A stretch of DNA of 64,000 nt from Isosphaera pallida ATCC 43644 (lineage in GTDB: Bacteria > Planctomycetota > Planctomycetia > Isosphaerales > Isosphaeraceae), in contig NC_014962.1 in NCBI RefSeq assembly GCF_000186345.1, forward strand, positions 3,996,450 through 4,060,449. The letters run 5' to 3'. The position numbers and the translations under genes are program-made. Below, piece by piece: positions 1 through 9,961 of the stretch (position 1 is its first letter; each line of letters begins with the position of its first letter). Below the pieces are notes generated by a model, which was not told where the DNA came from, ran no database searches, and was given only the letters and a program-made list of their open reading frames with translations.

Positions 1-51
1 CCGGCGGTGTGGTGCGGTGGAAACACGCGACCCCTCGCGGAGAAAGCCGCG

Positions 52-80
52 TTGCCTTAGACGAGGTGTCGTGCTAAGAT
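52..80 (+). promoter_or_regulatory. possible phoU promoter
   Basis: TTGCCT at 52-57 and TAAGAT at 75-80 are 17 bases apart, a fair match to a housekeeping -35/-10 pair. The expected transcript start would be about 25 bases upstream of the chosen phoU ATG at 114. This rests on sequence resemblance only. Confidence 0.35.
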
Positions 81-113
81 TCGTTGGTACAACCACCTGT
101 TGAAGAAGGTTTG

Positions 114-836
114 ATGAATTTTAGGACGAGTCCCTTGGACGTGTGGCATGGGTCGGAAGGAACGGGGTTGCCGTCGCGTGGTCCGTTTCGGCGGGTTTAC
201 GACGAGCTGTGGTCCGGCTTGCTGACCCAGGCGGCGGAGGTGGAGATCAATTTGGTGACGGCAGTCCACGCCTGGTTAGATCTGAGGGTAGACCTGGCGC
301 GGGAGGTGCGTCGGCGAGGCCGGGCGATCCATCTTCGGGAGATCGAGTTGGATCGGGAATGCTTGAAAATTCTCACGCTGCATCAACCAGTGGCCTCCGA
401 TTTCCGCCGGGTGGTGACGGTTTTGAAAGTGAATGTGCATTTGGAGCGGATCTCGGAACTGGCCCGCCACATTGCCAAACGGGTTCGCAAACTGAGCCGA
501 CCGACCCGGCTAGCGGGCAATTTGGTGGAGGAGATGGAGACCCTCGCGCAGGAATCGCTCAAACAGGCTCGTTCCAGCCTGGACGCGCTTGCGAGTCTGG
601 ACGTGGACCAGGCCCGCGCGGTCAGTCTGTCCGACCGCTTCCTTAACGCTCGCGCCAAGGAAATGGTGCGTCAAGTCAAGGACTACGCACGGCGCGACCC
701 TGAGCGGATCGACGATTGGTTCCGCCTAGCCAACACCGCCCGCAACTTCGAGCGGATCGGCGACCACGCGGCGATGATTGCCGAATGGGTGATCTATCTC
801 AAGGAAGGGGCGCTGATCCGTCGCGTCCGCACCTGA
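114..836 (+). CDS. phoU: PhoU family phosphate uptake regulator
   Basis: PhoU proteins bind metal ions and connect the Pst phosphate transporter to the PhoR/PhoB two-component system, acting in the cytoplasm at the membrane. The 240-residue product has two PhoU repeats. The second carries the family signature ARNFERIGDHAAMIAEWVIY near the C-terminus; the first has the matching segment HLERISELARHIAKRV. The length is close to the usual 220-240. The frame is open from a TTG at 84, but the ATG at 114 follows an AAGAAGG ribosome binding site and removes a non-conserved extension, so I chose it. No pst or phoR gene lies on the downstream side; the upstream side is outside the window. The family is secure, the partners are inferred. 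Confidence 0.93.
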   Translation: MNFRTSPLDVWHGSEGTGLPSRGPFRRVYDELWSGLLTQAAEVEINLVTAVHAWLDLRVDLAREVRRRGRAIHLREIELDRECLKILTLHQPVASDFRRVVTVLKVNVHLERISELARHIAKRVRKLSRPTRLAGNLVEEMETLAQESLKQARSSLDALASLDVDQARAVSLSDRFLNARAKEMVRQVKDYARRDPERIDDWFRLANTARNFERIGDHAAMIAEWVIYLKEGALIRRVRT

Positions 837-903
837 TCTCGATGGCCTCCGGAAGCCCCCGCCCGGGTACGTCGAGCGGATCGGGTCGCTTTGGAGCCGT
901 CTT

Positions 904-933
904 CTGACATTGCGGTTCTCTTCACACTAAGAT
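904..933 (+). promoter_or_regulatory. possible promoter of the macroglobulin gene
   Basis: CTGACA at 904-909 and TAAGAT at 928-933 are separated by 18 bases. The -10-like hexamer and its preceding C are the same as in the proposed phoU promoter (CTAAGAT). It would leave an untranslated leader of roughly 105 bases before the ATG at 1045. Weak evidence, from sequence only. Confidence 0.3.
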
Positions 934-1044
934 GGAGCCTCCAGGATCGTTCTCTTTATGGAGAACGAACCCAAGCCGCCATCGAACCGCGTCGCTCCAC
1001 ACCGGAAGCCGACGCGGATCGTGCGTGTCCCGGAGTGACTGGCC

Positions 1045-4000
1045 ATGCTCAAACCCGCGTTGCTTGCTCCAACCACCTTGCTTTTGAGCGGGGTACTGGT
1101 GATCGCCATGACTCGACCCGGCGTCTCCCAGCCTACGGACGAACCTCCTGTCGGCACCCTCGCGCAAGCCGACGCCCTCTTCAACCGGGCTCAGTGGAAC
1201 GAGGCGTTCGCCATCTACAAGAGTCTCGCCACCCAACCAGACACTCCGGTGGATTCGACCATCCATGCCTTCAACCGGGCGTTGGATTGCCTCAACCGTC
1301 TGGGCCGGCTCGAGGAAATCGACCCGTTCCGCGCCCAGGTCATCCAGACTCACGCCCAACGCTGGCAAGTTCTGGAGGACGCCGGCCAGTCGTTCCTCAC
1401 CAACATTCACCAGGGTTATCGAGTTGCCGGCGAGTTCAAACGCGGCTTCCCGCGTGGGGGCGGCGCGGAAATTCTGGACGCCACCGACCGCGACCGCGTT
1501 CAAGCGCTGCGACTTTTCCGCCAGGCCCTCCCCCTGGCGCTGGAGGACGACCAACGTTCCCTAGTTGCGCAATTCCTGCTGAGGTTTGGGCGGGCGTTCT
1601 TCGAGGGAGGTCGCGGCCAAGCCGACGCCTGGCGGCTTCAGGAATTGACCAACTTGGACGAACTGCCGGACTACGAGACCGGCGGTGGGTTTGGATTCCG
1701 ACCCTTCGACTTGGGCTTCGAGACGGTCGGCGCGCCGGTGGACGCCGACGGCAACCCGATCTATTACACCCGTCCGGCCTCGTTCGAGGAGGCCGCCAAC
1801 GATGGTCAACGCTGGCGCTGGCTGACCAGCATGGCCGTCGAGGTCGATCCGAGCTTGAAGGAGACCGTCCAACTCGATCTGGCCGACTTCCTCATCTCGC
1901 AATTCGGCGTGCAGACCCTGGCGGGTGAGTTGAACCGGGGGGGGGACGAATCCGGGCCGCTCAAGGCCGATCTCTTCAAAGTTCACGAGCTCAACGACAA
2001 CGAAACCCTCGCCCGTTTGGCGAATGGCATCAAACGGTTCGAACTCCCCGAAGAGTTTCAGTATTTGCGAATTTACCGCGAGGTCAGCCAATCGCGCGAC
2101 GCCGCTGCCTCGCTTCGGGCTGCGCGGTCGTTGGCCAATGCCTATACCAACCGCCGCCAGTTCCCGAAGGCCGCCCAGGTGCTACGCGACCTGATCGCTC
2201 GCCACGGTCCCGGACCCGATCAACTCGACCAAAAGCAGCTTGATCAAATCGTCGAGCCTTGGGGACGCTTCGAAAACGGCTCCCTTCAGCCCGCCGGGCG
2301 TGCCGCCACGCTCGACTATGTGTTTCGCAACGGCAAACGGGTCGAGTTCAAAGCCTACCCCGTCAAACGCGACCAACTGCTGGCCGACTTCAAAGCCTAT
2401 CTGGCCTCCAAGCCCGACCCCGAGAAGCTCGACTCCGACAAGCTCAACCTGCTCGACCTGGCCACCACCTTGGTGACCCGCCGTCAGAACCAGTATCTGC
2501 TGCCCGAATCGGCCTCGTGGTCGGTCGATCTGACGCCCGACCCTAACCACTTCGACCGCCGCCAAACCATCGCCACCCCGCTGTCGCAACCGGGAATCTG
2601 GCTGGTCACCGGGGTTTTGGAAAACGGCAACGTCGCCCGCTCGCTGGTCTGGATCGGCGACCTTGCCCTCATTCTGACTCCACTCAAATCCGGCGAAACT
2701 CTGGTGCTGGTCGCCGACGCCACGACCGGTCAACCACTGCCCAACACCACCGTCGAGTTCCTGGGTTGGGGCATCCAATACCTTCAACCAGATGGACGCT
2801 TCCCACAAAATCGCGCTCGGTTCGTGTTCGAATCGCCCACCGTCAAGACCGACGCCAACGGCCTGGCCACCATCAAGCTGCCCACCAGTCAAAACGGCCT
2901 GAACTGGACCGTCGTGGCTCGGGCCGACGGGAATCGTCTAGGCGTCCTCAACAGCCAATTTTCAGGGGCCTACGTCGAGGTCAACCAAGGGATTTCGGGA
3001 TTGGGGTTCGACGAGGGGTTGCGGTTCCAGCAAGTGACCGACTTCTTCATCACGGATCGCCCGGTCTATCGGCCCGCGCAGCCGGTTCATTACAAGGTCT
3101 GGCTCCGCGAAGTCTCTTATGACCCATCAATCGCGGGCGACCGCTTCGCCAATCAGAAGGTCACGCTGGAGATCATCAACCCCCGGGGCGAAACGGTTCA
3201 CACTCAGGTCGGCAAACTCGACAGGTTCGGCGGTCTGGATGGCACCTATGAACTGGCTTCCGACGTCACTCTGGGCGTCTATTCAGCGCGTCTCAATCTG
3301 GGTGTCCCGGAAGAGGGCGTCGAACCCCCGACAGAGGTTGCTCCCAGGCCAGGACGCCAAGGCATCGTCCGTCTCCAGCCGGGCCAACCAACCCGGTATC
3401 TCGGCTCGTTCCGCGTCGAGGAGTACAAGAAGCCGGAATTCGAGGTCACGGTGACGCCGCCGTCCAAGCCGGTTCGCCTGGGCGATCGGATCGAAGCGAC
3501 CATCGCCGCCTCCTACTATTTCGGCGGGCCCGTCACTCACGCCACCGTGCGCTACACCGTCACACGCACCTCCCGAAACGAAGTCTGGTTCCCGCCCCAA
3601 CCCTGGGATTGGCTCTATGGTCGCGGCTCTTCCTGGCTGGGGATCAACGCGCCTTGGTATCGGGGATGGGCCGACTGGGGCACCATTGCGCCTGATTTGG
3701 TCTTGGGCCGTCCGGGTCGTTTTGGATTCCAGCCCCCCGAGAAGGTCGCCCAGCTTGAAGTGCCGATCGGTCCTGACGGGACCGTGAAGGTCGTCATCGA
3801 CACCGAACCAGCCAAGATCGAGTTTGGCGACACCGATCACACCTACACGATCCAAGCCGAAGTGATCGACGAGTCCCGTCGGACGGTCACCGGCTCCGGC
3901 TCGGTCATCGCCGCCCGCAAGCCATTCACGGTGACGGTCTGGACCAACCGGGGCTTCGTCCAGGTCGGCGACGTGATTCCGGTCGAGTCCAGCAGCCGCA

Positions 4001-7000
4001 CTCCCGACGGCCAGCCCGTTCAAGGCAAGGGGACGCTACGACTGCTCAAGGTCGCCTACGACGAACAGGGCCAACCGATCGAAACCGCCGTTGAAACGGT
4101 GGAGTTGAATCCCGACGCCGCGGGAACCGCGTCGTACCAATTCCGCGCCGCCGCCCCCGGCCAGTATCGCGTCGCCCACACCGTCACCGACGACTCCGGC
4201 CAGACTATCGAGGGCGGAACCCTGATCCTGGTCCGCGGCAGCGACTTTGACGGCCGGGGCTTCCGGTTCAACGACCTGGAACTCTTGCCCGACAAGACCG
4301 AATACGCCCCTGGCGAGACCGCCAAGCTGCTCATCAACACCGATCGGCCCGACTCGCGGGTGTGGTTGTTCCTTCGTCCGGAAAACGGCTTGTACCCCAA
4401 GCCGATCCCGATTCGCATTCGCGGCAAAAGCACGGTTTACGAACTACCGATCGAGACGGCCGACACACCCAACCTCTTCGTCGAGGCGTTGACGATCTCC
4501 AATGGCCGAGTCCACCGCGAAACTCGCCGGTTGCTGGTGCCGCCGGTCAAACGGGTGCTCGATGTGACCATCGAGCCGTCGCAAACCGAATACCTCCCCG
4601 GCGCTCCGGCCAAGGTCCGCGTCAAGGTGACTGGCCCCGACGGCGCTCCGGTGGTCGGTTCGACCGTGCTTTCGATCTACGACCGCGCGATCGACGCGAT
4701 TGCGGGCGGCACGAACGTGGCCGACATCCGCTCGCGCTTCTGGTCCTGGACCCGCGGCCACTTTCCCCAAGGCTCCGACAACCTCAACGGCGTGGTCACC
4801 TTCAACCTGCTTCGGCCCAACGAGCTCCCTATGCTCACGCTCGGCCTGGGCTTCCTCAATGAATTGACCATGTCACGGGGTCCGGGTGAAGCCGTCGGTG
4901 CCGTCTTCGAACAGAGCGTTGCGAGGAGAGGGATGGCCGACCGAGCGGCAACCTCCGCCCCGGCCGGCGCCGCCGTCGATGCACTCAACGCTCGCATGGC
5001 CGTCGCCACGCCCGCTGCGTTGAGCATGGAGAAGGCCGAGGCCGTCGGAATGGGCGGAGGAGGAGGCGAATCGGTCGAACCCACCATCCGCGCCGAATTC
5101 GCCGACACCGCGCTTTGGCGGGCCGACCTGGTCACCAACTCCGACGGCATCGCCGATGTGGAACTGACCATGCCGGAAAACCTCGCCGGCTGGTCGATCC
5201 GTGCCTGGTCGCTGGCCGACGGCACCCGGGTAGGCGAAGCGCGCGTCGAAGTCAAAACCACCAAGAATGTGCTGGTCCGCCTCCAGGCTCCCCGATTCTT
5301 CGTCGAACGCGATGAAGTGGTGCTTTCCGCCAATATCCGCAACGGTCTGGCCGAGGCCAAAACCGTTCAGGCGGTCCTCGACTTCGGCGACTCCAGCGCC
5401 CTGGAGCTGCTCGAACCATCCACCAAGTCAATCGACATTCCCGCGGGCGGCGAAGCTCGGGCGGATTGGCGGGTCAAGGCGGTCCGCGAGGGCGAGGCGG
5501 TCGTCATCGTCAAAGCGCTGACCGATGTCGAGTCGGATGCAATGCGGATGACCTTCCCGGTTCTAATCCGGGGTTTCCTCCGCACCGAGTCGTTGCTGGC
5601 GACCGTCCGGCCTAACGACAGCGAAGCCACCCTCGCCTTCGAGATTCCTCAGCAGATTCGGCCCGACCAGACCCGTCTGGAAGTCCGCTACTCCCCCACC
5701 CTGGCCGGCGCGATGCTCGACGCCCTGCCCTATCTGGTCGCCTATCCCTACGGCTGCACCGAGCAAACCCTCAACCGTTTCCTGCCCGCGGTCATCACCC
5801 GCCGCACCTTGATTGACGCCGGCATCGACCTGGCCGACCTTCAAAAGCAGCGGACCAACCTCAACGCTCAGCAACTCGGCGCGCCCAACGACCCCAAGCG
5901 GCGTCCCAACGACGCCCGTCTCAACAACCCGATCTTCGACCAGGCCGAACTGGACCGCGTAATCCGCGCTGGGGTCGAACGTCTGGTAGAGATGCAGCTC
6001 TCCAACGGCGGTTGGGGCTGGTTCTCCGGGATCAGGGAAACCGCCTCGGCTCACCTGACCGCCCAGGTGGTGCATGGTCTGCGCCTCGCCCGCGCCGCCG
6101 ACGTCGCCGTGCCCGAAGGAGTTCTCGAACGGGGGGTCGAATGGCTCAAGGGTTATCAGGGCGGTGAGATCGTCAAACTGCTCAACGCCACCACGCAGAC
6201 CAAACCTTACAAGACCTCGGCCGACAACCTCGACGCCCTGGTCTTCGCTGTCTTGGCCGAGTTCGGGTTCCAAGATCGGACCATGAACGATTTCCTGGAC
6301 CGCGACCGAACCAAGCTGTCCCCTTACGGCCTCGCGCTTTATGGCCAAGGTCTCCAAGCCCTGGGCACCCACCCCGACCGTTTGGCCGAGACGATCCGCA
6401 ACCTCGACCAGTTCCTGGTCGTCGATGACGAAAACCAAACCGCCCACCTGCGGTTGCCCGGAAGCGTCTTCTGGTGGTTCTGGTTCGGCGACGAAATCGA
6501 AACCCAGGCCGCCTACCTCAAGCTGCGAATCGTCGCCAACCCCCACGACCCAGTCGCGCCTGGCTTGGTCAAATATCTGCTCAACAATCGCCGTCACGCG
6601 ACTTACTGGAACTCAACTCGCGATACCGCGCTTGTGGTCGAAGCCTTTGCCGCCTATCTCAAGGCCACTGGCGAGGCCGCGCCTAACTTGACCCTGGAGG
6701 TGGTGCTGGACGACAAGGTCCTCAAAACCGTTGAGATCAACGCGGGCAACCTCTTCACCTTCGACAACGCCGTGACGCTCGCTGGCGACGAACTGCCGCC
6801 GGGACCTCACCAACTGACCTTCCGCAAGCGGGGCGAAGGCACGATCTACGCTTCGGCCTACGTGACCACCTTCGATCAACGCGACCGCATCCCCGCCGCG
6901 GGTCTGGAACTCAAGATCGACCGCGCCTACTACAAACTGACTCCCCGCGAGGAGGCCAAAACCACCGCGCCGGGCCTGGGCGGTCGGGTCGTCGAACTTG

Positions 7001-7392
7001 ATCAACTCACGTACGACCGCACCCCGATCGAGTTCGGCACCCCGGTCGTCAGCGGCGATCTCATCGAGGTCGAACTGACAATCGATAGCAAAAACGACTA
7101 CGAATACCTTCAGATCGACGATTTCAAGGCCGCCGGATACGAACCGGTCTCGGTTCTCAGCGGCTACGACGGCAACCCGCTGGGAGCCTACGTCGAATAC
7201 CGCGACCAGAAGGTGGGCCTGTTCGTTCGGACACTGCCGCGCGGACGGCGCTCAGTGTCGTACCGTCTTCGCGCTGAGGTGCCGGGGGTCTTCACCGCGT
7301 TGCCGTCGCGGATCTTTGGGATGTACGCGCCGGAACTGATCGGCAACTCGCCCGACTTCCAAGCGGTGATCGAGGATCGCCCCAAGCCTTGA
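1045..7392 (+). CDS. alpha-2-macroglobulin family protein with thioester
   Basis: Bacterial alpha-2-macroglobulins are large periplasmic proteins that trap proteases: cleavage of a bait region exposes an internal Cys-Gln thioester that bonds covalently to the attacker. The 2115-residue product starts with a Sec signal peptide (residues 1-29, hydrophobic LLLSGVLVIAM). It has no lipobox Cys, so it is probably not a lipoprotein. TPR-like helices (about 40-400) precede macroglobulin beta domains. The variable Ala/Gly/Met-rich stretch near 1291-1350 is the likely bait region. The thioester motif is GCTEQ, with Cys1571 and Gln1574, followed by the alpha/alpha toroid and a C-terminal receptor-like domain. 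At 2115 residues it is longer than E. coli YfhM (about 1650). No pbpC (penicillin-binding protein 1C), the usual partner, is adjacent. GGAG lies 9 bases before the ATG. The family is clear; the target protease is unknown. Confidence 0.93.
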   Translation: MLKPALLAPTTLLLSGVLVIAMTRPGVSQPTDEPPVGTLAQADALFNRAQWNEAFAIYKSLATQPDTPVDSTIHAFNRALDCLNRLGRLEEIDPFRAQVIQTHAQRWQVLEDAGQSFLTNIHQGYRVAGEFKRGFPRGGGAEILDATDRDRVQALRLFRQALPLALEDDQRSLVAQFLLRFGRAFFEGGRGQADAWRLQELTNLDELPDYETGGGFGFRPFDLGFETVGAPVDADGNPIYYTRPASFEEAANDGQRWRWLTSMAVEVDPSLKETVQLDLADFLISQFGVQTLAGELNRGGDESGPLKADLFKVHELNDNETLARLANGIKRFELPEEFQYLRIYREVSQSRDAAASLRAARSLANAYTNRRQFPKAAQVLRDLIARHGPGPDQLDQKQLDQIVEPWGRFENGSLQPAGRAATLDYVFRNGKRVEFKAYPVKRDQLLADFKAYLASKPDPEKLDSDKLNLLDLATTLVTRRQNQYLLPESASWSVDLTPDPNHFDRRQTIATPLSQPGIWLVTGVLENGNVARSLVWIGDLALILTPLKSGETLVLVADATTGQPLPNTTVEFLGWGIQYLQPDGRFPQNRARFVFESPTVKTDANGLATIKLPTSQNGLNWTVVARADGNRLGVLNSQFSGAYVEVNQGISGLGFDEGLRFQQVTDFFITDRPVYRPAQPVHYKVWLREVSYDPSIAGDRFANQKVTLEIINPRGETVHTQVGKLDRFGGLDGTYELASDVTLGVYSARLNLGVPEEGVEPPTEVAPRPGRQGIVRLQPGQPTRYLGSFRVEEYKKPEFEVTVTPPSKPVRLGDRIEATIAASYYFGGPVTHATVRYTVTRTSRNEVWFPPQPWDWLYGRGSSWLGINAPWYRGWADWGTIAPDLVLGRPGRFGFQPPEKVAQLEVPIGPDGTVKVVIDTEPAKIEFGDTDHTYTIQAEVIDESRRTVTGSGSVIAARKPFTVTVWTNRGFVQVGDVIPVESSSRTPDGQPVQGKGTLRLLKVAYDEQGQPIETAVETVELNPDAAGTASYQFRAAAPGQYRVAHTVTDDSGQTIEGGTLILVRGSDFDGRGFRFNDLELLPDKTEYAPGETAKLLINTDRPDSRVWLFLRPENGLYPKPIPIRIRGKSTVYELPIETADTPNLFVEALTISNGRVHRETRRLLVPPVKRVLDVTIEPSQTEYLPGAPAKVRVKVTGPDGAPVVGSTVLSIYDRAIDAIAGGTNVADIRSRFWSWTRGHFPQGSDNLNGVVTFNLLRPNELPMLTLGLGFLNELTMSRGPGEAVGAVFEQSVARRGMADRAATSAPAGAAVDALNARMAVATPAALSMEKAEAVGMGGGGGESVEPTIRAEFADTALWRADLVTNSDGIADVELTMPENLAGWSIRAWSLADGTRVGEARVEVKTTKNVLVRLQAPRFFVERDEVVLSANIRNGLAEAKTVQAVLDFGDSSALELLEPSTKSIDIPAGGEARADWRVKAVREGEAVVIVKALTDVESDAMRMTFPVLIRGFLRTESLLATVRPNDSEATLAFEIPQQIRPDQTRLEVRYSPTLAGAMLDALPYLVAYPYGCTEQTLNRFLPAVITRRTLIDAGIDLADLQKQRTNLNAQQLGAPNDPKRRPNDARLNNPIFDQAELDRVIRAGVERLVEMQLSNGGWGWFSGIRETASAHLTAQVVHGLRLARAADVAVPEGVLERGVEWLKGYQGGEIVKLLNATTQTKPYKTSADNLDALVFAVLAEFGFQDRTMNDFLDRDRTKLSPYGLALYGQGLQALGTHPDRLAETIRNLDQFLVVDDENQTAHLRLPGSVFWWFWFGDEIETQAAYLKLRIVANPHDPVAPGLVKYLLNNRRHATYWNSTRDTALVVEAFAAYLKATGEAAPNLTLEVVLDDKVLKTVEINAGNLFTFDNAVTLAGDELPPGPHQLTFRKRGEGTIYASAYVTTFDQRDRIPAAGLELKIDRAYYKLTPREEAKTTAPGLGGRVVELDQLTYDRTPIEFGTPVVSGDLIEVELTIDSKNDYEYLQIDDFKAAGYEPVSVLSGYDGNPLGAYVEYRDQKVGLFVRTLPRGRRSVSYRLRAEVPGVFTALPSRIFGMYAPELIGNSPDFQAVIEDRPKP

Positions 7393-7503
7393 CGCTGCGA
7401 TCACTTGGGTTGGGCTCGACTCGAACCGAGCGTCGATCATTCCCGTGGAGTGTTCGCATGATCGGTTCGAGGATTTGGCTTGTGTGGCTTCGTGATTCGA
7501 TCG

Positions 7504-7560
7504 CCCTCCCTGGTCGCGTGGGGGTTGGGCCATCTGCCAACCATCACGCGGTCAGGGAGG
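7504..7560 (+). terminator. long imperfect hairpin after the macroglobulin gene
   Basis: CCTCCCTGGTCGCGTG on the left arm pairs with CACGCGGTCAGGGAGG on the right arm with few mismatches, and the stem extends inward to GTTGG/CCAAC around an 8-base loop. The total is about 24 positions, 20 of them matching. No T-run follows, so it may be a factor-dependent terminator, a transcript-stabilising 3' structure, or a leader element of the glycosyltransferase gene that begins at 7679. Confidence 0.45.
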
Positions 7561-7678
7561 TCTCCCGCGTTGGTGAGGGGTCGCGGATGGGATTCCCCAA
7601 ACCACTTCGGATTGGTCGGCTTCAAGAAGCTCACAACCGCTTGTGTTATGACAACTCCATTTAGAGGAGTTTCTGGCC

Positions 7679-9814
7679 TTGGCTCGTCGTCGCTCCCGTT
7701 TGTCGTTGCCTTCGCACGCCCTGTCAAGTTCCGCGCCGGCTCTGGAGGCCCCGGCCGCGGTGGTGGAGGCGGCCACCAGCCACCATGACGCAGACCGCCC
7801 GGCCCGCTTTCTTTCGTGGCCCTGGGCGCTGGCGTTGGGGTTAGCGATGCTGACGCCGGCCACCATGCTGGCGATTCAGAGCCTGCGCTCCGAAACAATG
7901 ACGGTCGATGAGCCGGTCCACCTGGCAGCGGGAGTCGCCTACTGGAAGACGGGCACCTTTCGATGTTATCGAATGAGTCCACCTTTGATTCGTCTGACAA
8001 TGGCTGCGCCAGTGGTTTTCCTGGGACGGCCGGTCGTCGAGGGATTGTTCAACGCGCCGGGGTGGGCGACCCGTCAGGCCGAACTCGCCCACAAGTTCGC
8101 TGCGCTCAACGCGCCGGCTTTCTTCGATCTGGCGACTTGGGCGCGACTGACCACCCTGCCCTTCTTCATTTTGGGCGGCCTGGTCGTCTTCTTCTGGGCC
8201 GGACGGCTCTTCGGAACCGCTGGGGCGGTGGTTGGGCTGATTCTCTGGGCCTTCACCCCCAACGTGTTGGCGCACGCCCGTTTGGCTACGACCGACATCC
8301 CCACCGCCGCCTTGATGATCGCCACCACTTACATGTTTGTCCGTTCGATCGAACATCCCTCAATTGGTCGTGCTTTAGGAGTTGGTCTGGCGCTGGGGTT
8401 AGCCCTGGCCGCCAAGTTCACTACGTTGTTGCTGTTGGTTCTCTGGCCGATCCTCTGGATGATTCATCGCGTTGTGAAGCGGGGTGGCTCAGATTTCACG
8501 GGTCGCGGATGGCTGGCTCCGCTGGGCCGCGGCGCATTGACCTTGGCGGTGGCTCTTGGGGTCCTCAACACCCTTTTCCTCTTCGAGGGGACCGGCCAAC
8601 GCTTGGGTTCCTTCGAGTTCATGAGTGAAAGTCTCACCCGTCCCCGAGGGGTAGCCGACCGGAAGTACGGGCCTCCCGCAATTGCCTCGATTCCAGACCT
8701 TCAAGTGATGTACGACCGTCGCATCAACCGTTTCAAAGGCACGACGCTGGAATCTCTACCCGTTCCTCTGCCCCGCGAGTTCGTGCTGGGCTTCGACGAG
8801 CAAAAGTTCGAAACCGAGGGCATCCCCCGCGCTTACCTCGACCCTACCGCGACCGAGGCCGATGGAGTGATCGGTTATCCGGTCTATCTCGACGGCGAAC
8901 TCCGCGACACCGGTTGGTCCGACTATTATGTGCGGGCGTTGCTCTACAAAACGCCGGAACCCACCCTTCTGCTGGCCGTCGTCGCGCTGATCGCGCCGCT
9001 GGCCTCGCCAAGCTTGCGCTGCCGCTTGCCCTGGGGCGACCTGGCGGTGCTGGCGGTCGTGCCGGCCGCAGTGTTAGTATCAATGACATTTGGAACAAAT
9101 ATTAACATCGGAGTACGTTATATTCTGCCGTTGGTGCCGTTTGCCTGTGTGTTGATGGGGTCGCTTGGGTTGTGGTGGAGTCTTCAGACCACCTGGTTGG
9201 GCCGCGTGGGGGTGGGCGGCGTTTTGGCGCTGGGTTTAGGCGGCACGATTGCCGAGAGTTTGATGATCCACCCCCACTATCTCGCCTATTTCAATCGTCT
9301 CTCGGGTGGTCCTGACCGCGGAGCCGAACGTTTGATCGACAGCAACCTCGACTGGGGCCAGGACTTGCTCAACCTGGCGCGATGGATCGAGAAGCACGCA
9401 GCGGGGGATCCGGTCGGACTGGCTTACTTCGGTCAGATTCACCCGAATCTGCTCAACCAACGTCCCGACGCGACGACCCCGACGCGGTGGTTCCTCCCGC
9501 CCGGACGACCGGGCGCGCTGACGCCTTTGGCCGCCGGCCACCCGGTCCCCGAAGGCCCGGTTCAACCGGGTTGGTACGCGGTGAGCGCCTCGCTGGTCAA
9601 AGGTTTGCCTTGGCGGGTTTACGACTGTGCTGGCAGTCCGGTCTATCCCTCGCACGCCGCAGGCGCGCGGGCGTTTTCGTATTTCGATGCCATGACCCCG
9701 ATAGACAAAATCGGCTATTCAATCTGGATTTACCGGCTCGACCAGGCCGCGGCCGATCGTCTGGAGCAAGCGCGTGTTCAACCGCCTCCCAGCGCGGATG
9801 CGGCCACCGACTGA
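7679..9814 (+). CDS. GT39-type membrane glycosyltransferase
   Basis: Polytopic membrane enzymes of this fold (PMT/ArnT-like GT-C) transfer sugars from polyprenyl-phosphate donors to proteins or lipids on the outer face of the cytoplasmic membrane. The 711-residue product has about ten hydrophobic segments. In the first external loop there is an acidic pair typical of the fold (MTVDEPVHLAAG, Asp77-Glu78), followed by the Pro-Pro-Leu segment common in GT39. A conserved-looking DSNLDWGQDLLNL motif lies in the C-terminal soluble part. Translation starts at TTG 7679, placed 9 bases after AGAGGAG; no ATG with a comparable site precedes the first membrane segment. The gene stands alone between a hairpin and ridA. 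The acceptor cannot be told from sequence. The GT-C fold is likely, the exact family less certain. Confidence 0.75.
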   Translation: MARRRSRLSLPSHALSSSAPALEAPAAVVEAATSHHDADRPARFLSWPWALALGLAMLTPATMLAIQSLRSETMTVDEPVHLAAGVAYWKTGTFRCYRMSPPLIRLTMAAPVVFLGRPVVEGLFNAPGWATRQAELAHKFAALNAPAFFDLATWARLTTLPFFILGGLVVFFWAGRLFGTAGAVVGLILWAFTPNVLAHARLATTDIPTAALMIATTYMFVRSIEHPSIGRALGVGLALGLALAAKFTTLLLLVLWPILWMIHRVVKRGGSDFTGRGWLAPLGRGALTLAVALGVLNTLFLFEGTGQRLGSFEFMSESLTRPRGVADRKYGPPAIASIPDLQVMYDRRINRFKGTTLESLPVPLPREFVLGFDEQKFETEGIPRAYLDPTATEADGVIGYPVYLDGELRDTGWSDYYVRALLYKTPEPTLLLAVVALIAPLASPSLRCRLPWGDLAVLAVVPAAVLVSMTFGTNINIGVRYILPLVPFACVLMGSLGLWWSLQTTWLGRVGVGGVLALGLGGTIAESLMIHPHYLAYFNRLSGGPDRGAERLIDSNLDWGQDLLNLARWIEKHAAGDPVGLAYFGQIHPNLLNQRPDATTPTRWFLPPGRPGALTPLAAGHPVPEGPVQPGWYAVSASLVKGLPWRVYDCAGSPVYPSHAAGARAFSYFDAMTPIDKIGYSIWIYRLDQAAADRLEQARVQPPPSADAATD

Positions 9815-9961
9815 GCGGCGCGCGGGGCCGTTCCTTGTGATCGCGGGGATTTCGCGGTATGCTTCGAGGCTCGCGCGAGGAGATAGCCTTGGCAAAACGC
9901 CGCGTCACCGATGGCCCGCCAAGTCACATCGTTTTCCGTCATCGTCAAAGGTAGCGTCGTC

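Noticed and set aside
5563-6597. Open frame of 344 codons antisense to the macroglobulin gene
   Set aside because: It covers the thioester region of a well-supported gene on the other strand and shows no recognisable family.
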